Source of the DNA: Bacteroidota bacterium
GTDB taxonomy: Bacteria > Bacteroidota > Bacteroidia > Bacteroidales > UBA10428
Assembly: GCA_016699695.1 (NCBI GenBank)
Contig: CP065006.1
Coordinates: 1,178,001-1,242,000 of the forward strand
DNA length: 64,000 bases
Direction: 5' to 3'
Shown here: positions 35,028 to 43,956 of the stretch, piece after piece
Layout: each line of letters opens with the position of its first letter
How positions within the stretch are numbered: position 1 is the stretch's first letter
Notes under the pieces: generated by a model
The model's database searches: none
Seen by the model: the letters and a program-made list of their open reading frames with translations, nothing else
What the model was told of the DNA's origin: nothing
Translations under genes and position numbers: made by a program

Positions 35028-35888
35028 ATGAGGCAATTAAAGATTACAAAATCCATAACCAACCGAAATAGCGACTCTCTCGAGAAATACCTTCACGATA
35101 TTGGAAAAGAAGAGTTGATTTCGCCCGAAGAAGAAGTTGATCTGGCTCGCCGGATAAAAAAAGGCGATCAGGAAGCGCTGGAAAAACTTACCAAAGCAAA
35201 CCTTCGATTTGTGGTATCGGTGGCCAAACAATACCAGCACCAGGGTTTAAGTCTTCCCGACCTTATCAACGAAGGAAACCTTGGATTGATTAAAGCCGCC
35301 CAGAAATTTGACGAAACCAAGGGATTTAAATTCATTTCCTATGCGGTATGGTGGATTCGTCAGTGCATTTTACAGGCCCTGGCTGAGCAATCGCGCATTG
35401 TGCGTTTGCCACTCAATAAAATAGGTGCGCTGAATAAAATGAACAAAACATTCAGCCAGCTCGAGCAGGCCCATGAGCGCGAACCCTCAGCAGACGAGCT
35501 TGCCGAAGCACTTGACCTGCCTAAAGAAAAAATTTACAGTACGCTGGAATTATCTGGTCGGCATATGTCTGTCGATGCCCCTTTTCAGGAGGGTGAAGAT
35601 AATAGCCTCCTCGATGTTCTAAGTAATCCTGAAAACCCCAGCACCGACCATTTTCTGATGGAAGAATCGCTGAAACAGGAGATTGAGCGTACCCTCAACA
35701 CCCTTCCGGAGAAGGAACGCAAGGTAATCCGTGCCTTCTATGGTATCGGTCGTAAACCCATGTCTCTGGAAGAAATTGGCGATTCAATTGGAATTTCGCG
35801 CGAACGCACACGGCAGATTAAAGAAAAAGCCATTAAGCACCTGCGTCAGCGAGCCAAAAGTAAACTCCTGAAATCGTACCTGGGTTAA
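35028..35888 (+). CDS. rpoD: Primary RNA polymerase sigma factor (sigma-70/SigA), Bacteroidota short form
   Basis: This 286-aa sigma factor directs RNA polymerase to housekeeping promoters. Region 1.2 starts SLEKYLHDIGKEELISPEEE. Regions 2.1-2.4 follow (LRFVVSVAKQYQ, LPDLINEGNLGLIKAAQKFD, FKFISYAVWWIRQ). Region 3 has PSADELAEALDLP. Region 4.2 has SLEEIGDSIGISRERTRQIKEKAIKHLR in short view, the -33 recognition helix. Region 1.1 is absent, as is normal in Bacteroidota primary sigma factors. These use the unusual TAnnTTTG/TTTG promoters seen elsewhere in this window. A strong terminator follows. Confidence 0.95.
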   Translation: MRQLKITKSITNRNSDSLEKYLHDIGKEELISPEEEVDLARRIKKGDQEALEKLTKANLRFVVSVAKQYQHQGLSLPDLINEGNLGLIKAAQKFDETKGFKFISYAVWWIRQCILQALAEQSRIVRLPLNKIGALNKMNKTFSQLEQAHEREPSADELAEALDLPKEKIYSTLELSGRHMSVDAPFQEGEDNSLLDVLSNPENPSTDHFLMEESLKQEIERTLNTLPEKERKVIRAFYGIGRKPMSLEEIGDSIGISRERTRQIKEKAIKHLRQRAKSKLLKSYLG

Positions 35889-35932
35889 TTTCTTTTCTTT
35901 TTTTTCAATTTGAGAGTTACTTTCTTAATGAT

Positions 35933-35973
35933 TGGTTGTATTTAATCAAAGATAAATGCAACCATTTCTTTTT
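35933..35973 (+). terminator. Rho-independent terminator of rpoD
   Basis: TGGTTGTATTTA pairs with TAAATGCAACCA (12 bp, one G-T pair) around an 8-nt loop and is followed by TTTCTTTTT. It begins 45 bp after the rpoD stop. Confidence 0.75.
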
Positions 35974-36019
35974 ATTAACATATAAGAAGCCACCGTTTCG
36001 AAAGTAAACAATTGAAGCC

Positions 36020-37549
36020 ATGAAGAGAATCTTTTTTGTCGCGTATCTCCTTACCGTATGCTATCTTGCCTATAACCAAAGTATTAATCCAGAACCAGAT
36101 GAGGTTTATGCTGCAGACGAAGTAGCCCTGATTGAGTTAACTATGAGTGAAAGTGACAAGGAAGCTCTCTGGTTTCCGGAAAACACCTATGAGGATATCT
36201 ATTATCTGGCCAGCATGCATTTCGCAAATTCTTATCTTGACGAAACGCTCGACAGCGTAGGCATTAGAATACGAGGCAATACTTCTCGTGAGAATTTTAA
36301 GAAATCGCTTAAAATCGATTTCAGGGAATTTGGTGGCGATAAGTTTCATGGATACAAAAAATTCAATTTAAAAGCAGGGGTGAATGACCCTTCGATGCTG
36401 CGCGAATACATAAGTATGCAAATGTATCAGGCTGCCAATATACCTGTTGCCCGGGCACAACATGCGCGGGTTTATATAAATGGCGAATACATGGGTCTTT
36501 ATTTGAATGTAGAACAGATTGACGATGAGTTTCTGGACAAACGCTTTGATTCCGAGCTAGGTAACCTTTATAAATGCTTTTGGGGGGCTACTTTTGAAAA
36601 CAATGGCGAGGTAAACAACAACAACCTCTACGAGCTAAAGACCAACGAAGAAACAAACGACCGAAGCAAACTAATCAATTTTGTAACAGTACTCAATTCC
36701 TATTCGGGCGAAGACCTTAAAACGCGGATCGAAGCGATTTTCGATGTAGAAACCTACCTTCGCCAAATGGCGGTTGAAACCCTCATTGGTCATTGGGATG
36801 GCTACTCGTTTAATTCCAATAATTTTTACATACACGAAAACCCCACTACCAATAAAATCGATTTCATTCCTTACGATCTCGACAATACTTTTGGCATTGA
36901 CTGGGTCGGCGGCGACTGGGGAACCCGCGATGTGAAACAATGGGGCTCTGACTGGATCAATCTTCCTTTAAACACAAAGCTTCTGGGTATAGACAGTTAT
37001 TTCGAAAGCTATTGCAGGAACATGGTTACCTTATGTAACACCTATTTTACACACGAATACCTCGACCCCATTCTCGACGAAAACCATACCCTGATTGCAC
37101 CATTTGTAGAAGAAGATTTATACTATACTTACGACCGCAGCTATACTTACAGCGACTTTCAAAAAACCCTTGATGAGGCCCGGGGCGATCAAGTAAAATA
37201 CGGCGTTAAAGAATACATTGGCGTAAGAAATGCCTCAGCCCTGGTTCAGCTTGAAGGTTATGAACCTTACGATACTACCAACAACGGAGGTGGCACAACT
37301 ACCTCCATTTCTCCACTGGCTGAGTCTGTTTTAATCTTTCCAAACCCGGTAAAAGAAGGTTATTTCTTCATAAAAACAAGCAGACCCGATGCCAGCCCGG
37401 TAGTTTATGACCAAATGGGGCGTCAGGTTAAAATTGAATTCTATGATCTGGGTAATGGCGAGTACCGGCTTAGCTTTAATTCTTTGCCTCAGGCAGGATG
37501 GTATGTACTTAAAATAGATAATCTGGCACAGAAATTTATTGTCCGGTAA
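36020..37549 (+). CDS. T9SS-secreted CotH-kinase-like protein
   Basis: The 509-aa protein has a signal peptide (1-20) and a CotH-kinase-like domain at about 35-400. Landmarks are VGIRIRGNTSRENFKKS, KKFNLKAGVNDPSMLREY, YMGLYLNVEQIDDEFL, and the acidic IPYDLDNTFG, with the metal-binding Asp pair. The C-terminal 75 or so residues (FPNPVKEGYFF...AGWYVLKI...FIVR) are a T9SS sorting domain. Unlike the larger CotH gene at 18323 it has no lamin-tail domains. It is transcribed alone after the rpoD terminator. An extracellular protein kinase is the inferred activity; the target is unknown. Confidence 0.88.
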   Translation: MKRIFFVAYLLTVCYLAYNQSINPEPDEVYAADEVALIELTMSESDKEALWFPENTYEDIYYLASMHFANSYLDETLDSVGIRIRGNTSRENFKKSLKIDFREFGGDKFHGYKKFNLKAGVNDPSMLREYISMQMYQAANIPVARAQHARVYINGEYMGLYLNVEQIDDEFLDKRFDSELGNLYKCFWGATFENNGEVNNNNLYELKTNEETNDRSKLINFVTVLNSYSGEDLKTRIEAIFDVETYLRQMAVETLIGHWDGYSFNSNNFYIHENPTTNKIDFIPYDLDNTFGIDWVGGDWGTRDVKQWGSDWINLPLNTKLLGIDSYFESYCRNMVTLCNTYFTHEYLDPILDENHTLIAPFVEEDLYYTYDRSYTYSDFQKTLDEARGDQVKYGVKEYIGVRNASALVQLEGYEPYDTTNNGGGTTTSISPLAESVLIFPNPVKEGYFFIKTSRPDASPVVYDQMGRQVKIEFYDLGNGEYRLSFNSLPQAGWYVLKIDNLAQKFIVR

Positions 37550-37592
37550 TTCTATTACAGATAATTAGTCACATCTAAAATTCTTCCTTCCA

Positions 37593-39575
37593 TCAGAAAC
37601 GGAATATGCACTGAAACGACACTTCGTGCAATGATGCTATGCCTGTTTCGAAATAACTGGTGCACGACCAGCGCAGGGTTGCCATAAGAGATTTGGAAGG
37701 TTGATAGTGTGCCATCAGGTAAGTGCGAGTGCCTTTACCGTAATAGGCGGGCATAGAATATACATAACGCAAGTTATGCTCGTAGGCATAAATACGCGAA
37801 GAGTATTCACGGGCATCGAACCAGGCATACCTGGCAGTGAATTGAAGTTTTTCTATTTTCCTGAAAAATATATCCTGATATAAAAGGTATCCCAAAAATG
37901 GTTCTGTTTCGGAATATCCGCTTTTGGAAACCTCACAGCGAGTTGCCATAGCCAATGCTTCGCTTAAATTATAGCGAAGATGAATGCGTACTGCATGTTT
38001 TTCAAATAGCTTCTGAAAAGCAAGCTTCTGGCTACTTGTATCGGACTGGTTCAATAGTTTTGATTCGAATTTGTACCTTAATAAAATCTCTAATCCCTGG
38101 GCAGGACGAATAAGCCCTTCCATGAGGTATTCTTTCCCATAAGATGGGCCATCGACCTGATAACGTGCCCTACGAAAAGAAAACAAGTCGGCATAAGCAG
38201 AAATTTTAAACCTTGTGCCAGACGAGTATTGTAAACCTGCAAAAAGACCCTCTTCACCGCTACCTGAGCTTCCCTCAGCTATGGCATTGAAATAGGGTGT
38301 ATAATACATCTCGTGGTAAAACCTATAAAAAACACTCGCATGAAGGTTCGAAACTGGCATCAGGTTGATGCCTTGCAAAAAAGCCATTTGGCCATTGGAT
38401 TGGGCAATTTCGCCAAATAACTGAATATTCTGTTGAAGATACCTGTAATCGAACGAAATACCACGAAACTGTTGTTTGCCCGATTCGGGTAATCGATAGA
38501 TTTTATCTGAAACTGCAAATGGCAAGCTGTAATTGGTAATAATGCTGTTAATCCCCCATGACAGAGCAGAACCAGTATAATTAAGCCTGACTCCTGCACA
38601 CTGCTCGGTGATATTGTTTTCCGGGTGCTGTTCGGCCAGTGTGCGGTGATAACCTGTTTCGCGAATGGTAGTGATTGCTTGTTCTTCTGAAGTAGTATCA
38701 AGCGAGGCATCCAGTTTCTTTTGCGAAGTAAAAATACCAAGTGTAAAACTTCTTGTGCCGAAAGTGATAGCCCCACCACGTAGAAACTGATACTCATCGG
38801 CTGTGCTATTTCCTCTTATCCATTGCCCACGTTTTTGTACTTGTAAAACTTCGGTCGATTTGCCTGAAGTATATCCATTCCACATGAGCAGCCCCTGTCC
38901 GACACTTAGCTTGTAATCGCCCATGATAATATTTTTGATAAATCCATTGCCTTTATAGGAAAAAAAGCCTGAATAATGATCGAATCCACCGGGGTTGGTT
39001 CCCGCAAAGAAATCTTCACCCGCATCCTTTTCTGCCAAGACTCCAGCCTGAAAACCGGCATAAGTGCCAGTCTTGTATCGGAAGTACATCTTTTGAGCAT
39101 TCCCTGTAAAGTTTTCTGAATTAATGTTTTGCTGCGAAATGCGAAAGAGTCCCTCGTGCTTCAGACTTTCCAAGCCTTTTGATTTATAACCCTCGGGGGG
39201 ACCTATCGCCACAAAGGGTCGAATTAATTCTACTGTATGCACATCAAATCCAAACACATAATGTAGTTCGTCGATAGAAATTATTTTACCCATTTTCTGC
39301 CTGTAGTCAAGCAGCGATTTAATCTGAAAAGGAGTTAAAAGACGTAATTTTTCGAGATCGAGCCCAGTGGCTGTATTGAGGTTTAAGGGATTTAAATACA
39401 ACTCCTCCAGGTCGGTTACCAATAGTTCGAATCCATCCTCATCTTTATCAATAAGTCCGGAAGAAGACTCCAACATCGACTCGAGCCAATCAGCCAAATG
39501 GCCCTGAGCAGGCTGTGCAGCCATTTGAAGGGTTGCCAGGCAAGCCAGAATCATACATAAGCACCTTATTCTCAT
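37593..39575 (-). CDS. Exported helix-hairpin-helix protein with predicted outer-membrane barrel
   Basis: After a signal peptide (1-20), residues about 50-130 hold two helix-hairpin-helix motifs of the ComEA type (LNPLNLNTATGLDLEKL, FQIKSLLDYRQKMGKI). The remaining 500 residues are beta-strand-rich with alternating aromatic residues and end in Phe (VSFQCIFRF), the signature of an outer-membrane barrel. ComEA-type HhH domains bind DNA, so a role in DNA uptake is possible but unproven; in other families HhH only mediates contacts. It overlaps the upstream PorV-like gene by ATGA, so the two are translationally coupled and probably form a complex. Confidence 0.8.
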   Translation of the reverse strand: MRIRCLCMILACLATLQMAAQPAQGHLADWLESMLESSSGLIDKDEDGFELLVTDLEELYLNPLNLNTATGLDLEKLRLLTPFQIKSLLDYRQKMGKIISIDELHYVFGFDVHTVELIRPFVAIGPPEGYKSKGLESLKHEGLFRISQQNINSENFTGNAQKMYFRYKTGTYAGFQAGVLAEKDAGEDFFAGTNPGGFDHYSGFFSYKGNGFIKNIIMGDYKLSVGQGLLMWNGYTSGKSTEVLQVQKRGQWIRGNSTADEYQFLRGGAITFGTRSFTLGIFTSQKKLDASLDTTSEEQAITTIRETGYHRTLAEQHPENNITEQCAGVRLNYTGSALSWGINSIITNYSLPFAVSDKIYRLPESGKQQFRGISFDYRYLQQNIQLFGEIAQSNGQMAFLQGINLMPVSNLHASVFYRFYHEMYYTPYFNAIAEGSSGSGEEGLFAGLQYSSGTRFKISAYADLFSFRRARYQVDGPSYGKEYLMEGLIRPAQGLEILLRYKFESKLLNQSDTSSQKLAFQKLFEKHAVRIHLRYNLSEALAMATRCEVSKSGYSETEPFLGYLLYQDIFFRKIEKLQFTARYAWFDAREYSSRIYAYEHNLRYVYSMPAYYGKGTRTYLMAHYQPSKSLMATLRWSCTSYFETGIASLHEVSFQCIFRF

Positions 39576-40402
39576 TGCGGTATTTTTCCAATTCGAATGT
39601 CAAGAGAAAACATGCTGGAAAAACCCAGTAATGGATGTCGCATAAAAGCCAGATCGGCACTCCAGCGTGTATCGGAATAGCCAAGGCCAAAAGTAATACT
39701 CATGGCCTCCGAGGAAGAAACACCCAACCTCACAGCCAGATTTCGTATAGCCTGAAATTCAGTACCCATGCTAAGTTCTGTATTACCATGTTTCTGAATC
39801 ATCACGCTGGTAGCGGCAAGTAATGGCCCGCTTTGCCAGGTAAGTCCGCCACGAAAAAAAGTGGGAGGTGCTTCAAAATTATACTTTTGATAATGGGCAT
39901 TTGCAAGATTTACCAGGTGCAAACCCACCGAAAGCTGTTTTACAGGTCTGGCAAGCAGGCCAAGGCTGCCAGTTAGTGCAAAGTCTTGTCCATAATCTGC
40001 CGGCATCCATACCGAATGGGCGTTGAATCCAATGCCTGCCTCTAGTTTGTCCGATAATTGATGCGCATAAGCCAGCACTATTAGTTGCTCGTTGTATTCC
40101 GGGGTTCCCGTATAGGTATAAGCCAATCCAAATGCTCCTCCGGAGGCAGGAAGTACTCCAGCCATAGCATGCCTGGAAAGCTCGTGTATGAGGTACCTGT
40201 TTGTATGGCAAAAAGAGAAGCTGCCGCTTGTGGCGGTTGCTATTCCGGCAGGATTGTGGTACACAGCCCATGGACTATCAAGACTCAATACAGATTGAGC
40301 CATGGCACCTTCGCGCGCTCCTGGAAAAATAGGATCCTGCGATGCAAAGGAAGTAAGACTTATTGACCACACTGCCAGAAAACCAACGATCTGTGTTTTC
40401 AT
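39572..40402 (-). CDS. PorV/PorQ-like outer-membrane barrel protein
   Basis: This 276-aa protein has a signal peptide (1-20). It then has the PorV/PorQ-family opening GAREGAMAQSVLSLDSPWAVYHNPAGIA, and about 14 amphipathic strands ending in SLDIRIGKIPQ. It is shorter than PorV and PorQ. It may be a T9SS accessory barrel or a partner of the HhH protein encoded immediately downstream with a 4-bp overlap. Function is inferred from family resemblance only. Confidence 0.75.
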   Translation of the reverse strand: MKTQIVGFLAVWSISLTSFASQDPIFPGAREGAMAQSVLSLDSPWAVYHNPAGIATATSGSFSFCHTNRYLIHELSRHAMAGVLPASGGAFGLAYTYTGTPEYNEQLIVLAYAHQLSDKLEAGIGFNAHSVWMPADYGQDFALTGSLGLLARPVKQLSVGLHLVNLANAHYQKYNFEAPPTFFRGGLTWQSGPLLAATSVMIQKHGNTELSMGTEFQAIRNLAVRLGVSSSEAMSITFGLGYSDTRWSADLAFMRHPLLGFSSMFSLDIRIGKIPQ

Positions 40403-40476
40403 GGCCTATAGGGAATGGTTTTTTCTTAAGGAAACGGAACTAGTATCTGAAAGGCAAATTAAAACTTTTCCGGAAT

Positions 40477-40513
40477 AAAAAAAAGCCTGCCCCGAATTGA
40501 TACGGAACAGGCT
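40477..40513 (-). terminator. Rho-independent terminator of purE
   Basis: The minus strand forms AGCCTGttCCG...CGGggCAGGCT with an 8-nt loop, followed by eight T. It lies 22 bp after the purE stop and separates it from the PorV-like/HhH pair. Confidence 0.9.
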
Positions 40514-40534
40514 ATTCAATTATTGATCTGAAAG

Positions 40535-41041
40535 TTAATTGGTTTTGTATTTGTATTTAATTTCTTTGAGTTCCTGATTGGCTTGTACAATCTTTTCCTT
40601 GAGACTACTTTTAAACACAGTCAGTTTGGCTGCAATTTCGGCATTGCCGGTAGCAATGATCTGTGCTGCGAGAATGCCGGCATTTTGCGCCCCATCGATA
40701 CCCACGGTGGCTACCGGTATGCCCGGAGGCATTTGTACAATGGCCAATAAGGCATCCAAACCATCTAAACTAGCTTTAATGGGTACCCCTATTACCGGAA
40801 TTTTTACCATGGACGCAATAACACCTGGAAGGTGGGCAGCCATTCCTGCTGCTGCAATAATTACCTGTATTCCTCTTTCTTCTGCATTTTTTGCAAACTT
40901 TTCTACTTCTTCAGGTGTCCGGTGAGCCGATAAGGCGTTTATTTCAAAAGGTATTTCCATATCGTTCAGGAAATCAGCAGCCTTTTTCATAACCGGCAGA
41001 TCGGAAGTGCTCCCCATGATAATGCTTACTTTTGGATTCAT
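40535..41041 (-). CDS. purE: N5-carboxyaminoimidazole ribonucleotide mutase
   Basis: PurE class I rearranges N5-CAIR to CAIR in purine biosynthesis in the cytosol. The 168-aa protein opens with the active-site loop SIIMGSTSDLPVMKKA. SAHRTPE (catalytic His, about 41-47), AAAGMAAHLPGV (about 69-80) and the mutase-specific MPPGIPVATV region are intact. It is divergent from hpt, another purine gene, across a 125-bp gap, and followed by a strong terminator. PurK is not in the window. Confidence 0.95.
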   Translation of the reverse strand: MNPKVSIIMGSTSDLPVMKKAADFLNDMEIPFEINALSAHRTPEEVEKFAKNAEERGIQVIIAAAGMAAHLPGVIASMVKIPVIGVPIKASLDGLDALLAIVQMPPGIPVATVGIDGAQNAGILAAQIIATGNAEIAAKLTVFKSSLKEKIVQANQELKEIKYKYKTN

Positions 41042-41166
41042 ATTCTATCTGGTTCTTTTGTTTGATATGTTTACAAAGATCGTGAAAGCACAGAAATATT
41101 ACGATTCCTACGGGCTAAATTATTCAGATTGCTTATTTTCGTGGCTCATATTTTAATTAAACCCTG

Positions 41167-41706
41167 ATGAAAGAGGTTGTTCTAAACCAGAAAAAATTTC
41201 GCATAAGCATTCCTTCGTCGGAAATACAACTGCGCATAAGCAGTCTCGCAGATCAGATTAATGACGATCTCCGCAATCGCGAACTTGTATTTGTTGTCAT
41301 CTTGAACGGAGCCTTTATGTTTGCCAGCGATTTGTACCGGCAAGTTACACTTCATAGCCGTATTTCTTTTCTAAAAATGGCTTCTTACCAGGGAACTTCC
41401 AGCAGTGGACAGATTAAACAACTTATAGGGTTGAACGAAATTATTAAAGGTAAAACCGTTGTGCTGGTAGAGGATATTGTTGATACTGGACATACACTTG
41501 ACTCGGCATTGAAACAACTTGCAAGTTTCGAGCCTGCCGAAATTAAAATAGCCTCACTGTTGTTCAAGCCCGACTCCTATCTTTATCATTACAAAATTGA
41601 TTACCTTGGTTTTAGCATCCCTAACGATTTTATCATTGGTTACGGTCTCGATTACGATGGTTATGGAAGAAACCTTAATAGTATTTACACAATTATTCAC
41701 CCTTAA
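41167..41706 (+). CDS. hpt: Hypoxanthine phosphoribosyltransferase
   Basis: This salvage enzyme joins hypoxanthine or guanine to PRPP. The PRPP-binding motif VVLVEDIVDTGHTLDSAL sits near residues 98-115, and the flexible loop region is LKMASYQGTSSSG. Length is 179 aa. The next gene, adk, begins 12 bp downstream, and obgE follows. The hpt-adk-obgE order is conserved in Bacteroidota. Confidence 0.94.
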   Translation: MKEVVLNQKKFRISIPSSEIQLRISSLADQINDDLRNRELVFVVILNGAFMFASDLYRQVTLHSRISFLKMASYQGTSSSGQIKQLIGLNEIIKGKTVVLVEDIVDTGHTLDSALKQLASFEPAEIKIASLLFKPDSYLYHYKIDYLGFSIPNDFIIGYGLDYDGYGRNLNSIYTIIHP

Positions 41707-41718
41707 TAATCTGCTTAT

Positions 41719-42294
41719 ATGTTAAACATTGTACTCTTTGGCCCTCCGGGTGCAGGCAAAGGAACTCAGGCCGAAATGCTGTTAGAGAAATACCAGTTGG
41801 TTCATCTTTCTACTGGCGATATTTTACGACGCGAAATTGCCACACAAACACCCCTGGGCCTCGAAGCAAAAAAAGCAATGGATAAGGGTGAACTGGTTTC
41901 CGATCAGGTAGTAATTGGTATGATTGAGGCTAAAATAGATGCCAACAGCAAGGCCAGAGGATTTATCTTCGATGGATTTCCGCGCACAACCGCCCAGGCC
42001 ATAGCACTCACAACTATGTTACAAAAAAAAGATGCTTCTATAAGTGCCATGCTCGCTTTATATGTGGATGACGAAGAGCTGATAAAAAGACTTTTGCTGC
42101 GTGGAAAAGACTCAGGCAGAGCCGATGACCAAAACCGTGCAGTAATAGAAAACCGTATCAAGGTTTACAACAAAGAAACGGCACCTGTAATCGACTACTA
42201 CGATCAGCTTAACAAATACCAGGCTATAGACGGAGTAGGAAGCATCGATGAAATTTTCAGCCGTTTGTGCACTGCTATCGACCAGATAAAATAA
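41719..42294 (+). CDS. adk: Adenylate kinase (short form)
   Basis: This enzyme interconverts ATP, AMP and ADP. The P-loop GPPGAGKGTQAE is at about residues 8-19. The AMP-binding region LSTGDILRREI and FDGFPRTTAQA follow. The LID is of the short type: LLRGKDSGRADD takes the place of the longer, zinc-binding LID domain. The 191-aa length fits. It is in operon with hpt. Confidence 0.95.
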   Translation: MLNIVLFGPPGAGKGTQAEMLLEKYQLVHLSTGDILRREIATQTPLGLEAKKAMDKGELVSDQVVIGMIEAKIDANSKARGFIFDGFPRTTAQAIALTTMLQKKDASISAMLALYVDDEELIKRLLLRGKDSGRADDQNRAVIENRIKVYNKETAPVIDYYDQLNKYQAIDGVGSIDEIFSRLCTAIDQIK

Positions 42295-42332
42295 CCAAGT
42301 AAGCAACCTGCCGGCATTCTTATATAAAAGCT

Positions 42333-42340
42333 TATCTTTG
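42333..42340 (+). promoter_or_regulatory. Putative -7 box of obgE
   Basis: TATCTTTG is a full match to TAnnTTTG, 37 bp before the obgE start in the 83-bp gap after adk. A -33 element is not clear. Confidence 0.35.
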
Positions 42341-42377
42341 CTGCCTTGTTTATCCTTAATACAGAAAGTAGTGTTCA

Positions 42378-43361
42378 ATGGCAGATTCAAATTTTGTTGA
42401 CTATATAAAAATATTTTGTCGCTCAGGCCGCGGAGGGGCAGGTTCGGCGCATTTCCGACGAGAGAAATTCGTACCAAAAGGAGGACCAGATGGAGGTGAT
42501 GGTGGAAGAGGCGGTCATGTAATTTTACGCGGCAACCGCAACATGTGGACTCTTTTGCATCTGCGTTACAAAAAACACATTCATGCAGGCAGTGGCACTT
42601 CCGGCAGCGGAGCAATGAAAACTGGTGCTGATGGAGAAGATGTGTATGTAGAAGTTCCGCTAGGTACCATCGCCAAAAATGCCGAAACAGGCGAAACTCT
42701 GTTCGAAGTAACCGAGCACGACCAGGAGAGAATTTTAGTAAAGGGTGGTCGTGGAGGGCTTGGAAATACGCACTTTAAATCACCCACCAACCAGGCGCCA
42801 CGCTATGCTCAACCCGGCGAACCCGAGGTGGAGGGTTATTATATTCTTGAATTAAAAATTCTGGCCGATGTAGGATTGGTAGGCTTTCCGAATGCCGGAA
42901 AATCGACTTTACTGGCCTCCATATCGGCAGCTAAACCTAAAATCGCCGATTATGCCTTCACAACCCTGGCTCCTAACCTGGGCATTGTACCTTACCGTAA
43001 CGACCAGTCGTTTGTAATGGCCGATATACCAGGGATTATTGAGGGGGCAGCGGAGGGAAAAGGATTGGGAATAAGATTTCTACGTCATATCGAACGAAAT
43101 TCGACTCTCCTGTTTATGATTCCTGCCGACTCAAAAGATGTTGCTGGTGATTACCGCATTCTGCTTAAAGAATTGGAGAAATATAACCCAGAACTGCTCG
43201 ATAAAAAACGTGTGCTGGCAATTACCAAATCCGATCTGCTCGATAAGGAACTAATGGATGAAATTCGCAAAGACCTGCCAGCCATTCCGTATATCTTTAT
43301 CTCATCGATGACCGGTTACAATACCGAAAAACTCAAGGATTTGCTCTGGCAACAATTTTAA
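42378..43361 (+). CDS. obgE: Ribosome-associated GTPase ObgE/CgtA
   Basis: Obg acts in late assembly of the 50S subunit and in stress control. The Gly-rich Obg fold covers about 1-158 (DYIKIFCRSGRGGAGSAHFR). The G-domain starts at about 160, with G1 GFPNAGKSTLLA, switch region FTTLAPNLG, G3 DIPGIIEGAAEGKGLG and G4 TKSD. No C-terminal OCT extension is present (327 aa). The PAP2 phosphatase gene follows after 15 bp. Confidence 0.96.
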   Translation: MADSNFVDYIKIFCRSGRGGAGSAHFRREKFVPKGGPDGGDGGRGGHVILRGNRNMWTLLHLRYKKHIHAGSGTSGSGAMKTGADGEDVYVEVPLGTIAKNAETGETLFEVTEHDQERILVKGGRGGLGNTHFKSPTNQAPRYAQPGEPEVEGYYILELKILADVGLVGFPNAGKSTLLASISAAKPKIADYAFTTLAPNLGIVPYRNDQSFVMADIPGIIEGAAEGKGLGIRFLRHIERNSTLLFMIPADSKDVAGDYRILLKELEKYNPELLDKKRVLAITKSDLLDKELMDEIRKDLPAIPYIFISSMTGYNTEKLKDLLWQQF

Positions 43362-43376
43362 ATACGCTCACACGGT

Positions 43377-43949
43377 ATGCTCGACAAAATTCTTACCCTC
43401 GATACAAACCTGTTTCTTTGGCTCAACGGCTTCCATTCCGAAGCTTGGGATAAGGTCATGTGGTTTGTTTCTGGTAAAACCGAATGGATACCACTCTATG
43501 CGCTTATTCTGGCCTTTCTCATCTATCGGTATAAATGGAAAAGCATCCCTGTAATAATTGCCATCGTACTTCTCATTACAATGGCCGATCAGGTCTCGTC
43601 GAATCTGATTAAGGACAATGTAAAACGGTTGCGCCCTTCGCATGTGAATGCGCTAAAAAACAGCATTCATATTCTGAATGATTACCGCGGAGGGCCTTAT
43701 GGATTTGTATCGAGCCATGCAGCCAATAGTTTTGCCCTTGCAGTTTTTCTCTCACTTGTTTTCCGGAATAAATGGTTTAGCGCCTTTATGGTCATTTGGG
43801 CCATTTTCGTATCATACAGCCGGATATACCTGGGAGTTCATTACCCTGGTGATATTCTGGGTGGAGCATTGCTTGGAGCGCTGATTGGTTGGTTGATATA
43901 CCAATTATTGATTTTAGTGCAGAATAAACTGGAAAACAGAAAAACATAA
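43377..43949 (+). CDS. PAP2-family membrane phosphatase
   Basis: This 190-aa membrane protein has five or six helices and the three phosphatase motifs: KDNVKRLRPSH, SSHAANSFALA, and SYSRIYLGVHYPGDILGG, with the catalytic His residues facing the periplasm. Substrates in this family include phosphatidic acid, PGP and undecaprenyl diphosphate. Which one applies here cannot be told. It sits between obgE and the thioesterase gene, 7 bp before the latter. Confidence 0.92.
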   Translation: MLDKILTLDTNLFLWLNGFHSEAWDKVMWFVSGKTEWIPLYALILAFLIYRYKWKSIPVIIAIVLLITMADQVSSNLIKDNVKRLRPSHVNALKNSIHILNDYRGGPYGFVSSHAANSFALAVFLSLVFRNKWFSAFMVIWAIFVSYSRIYLGVHYPGDILGGALLGALIGWLIYQLLILVQNKLENRKT

Positions 43950-43956
43950 CTAAAAG

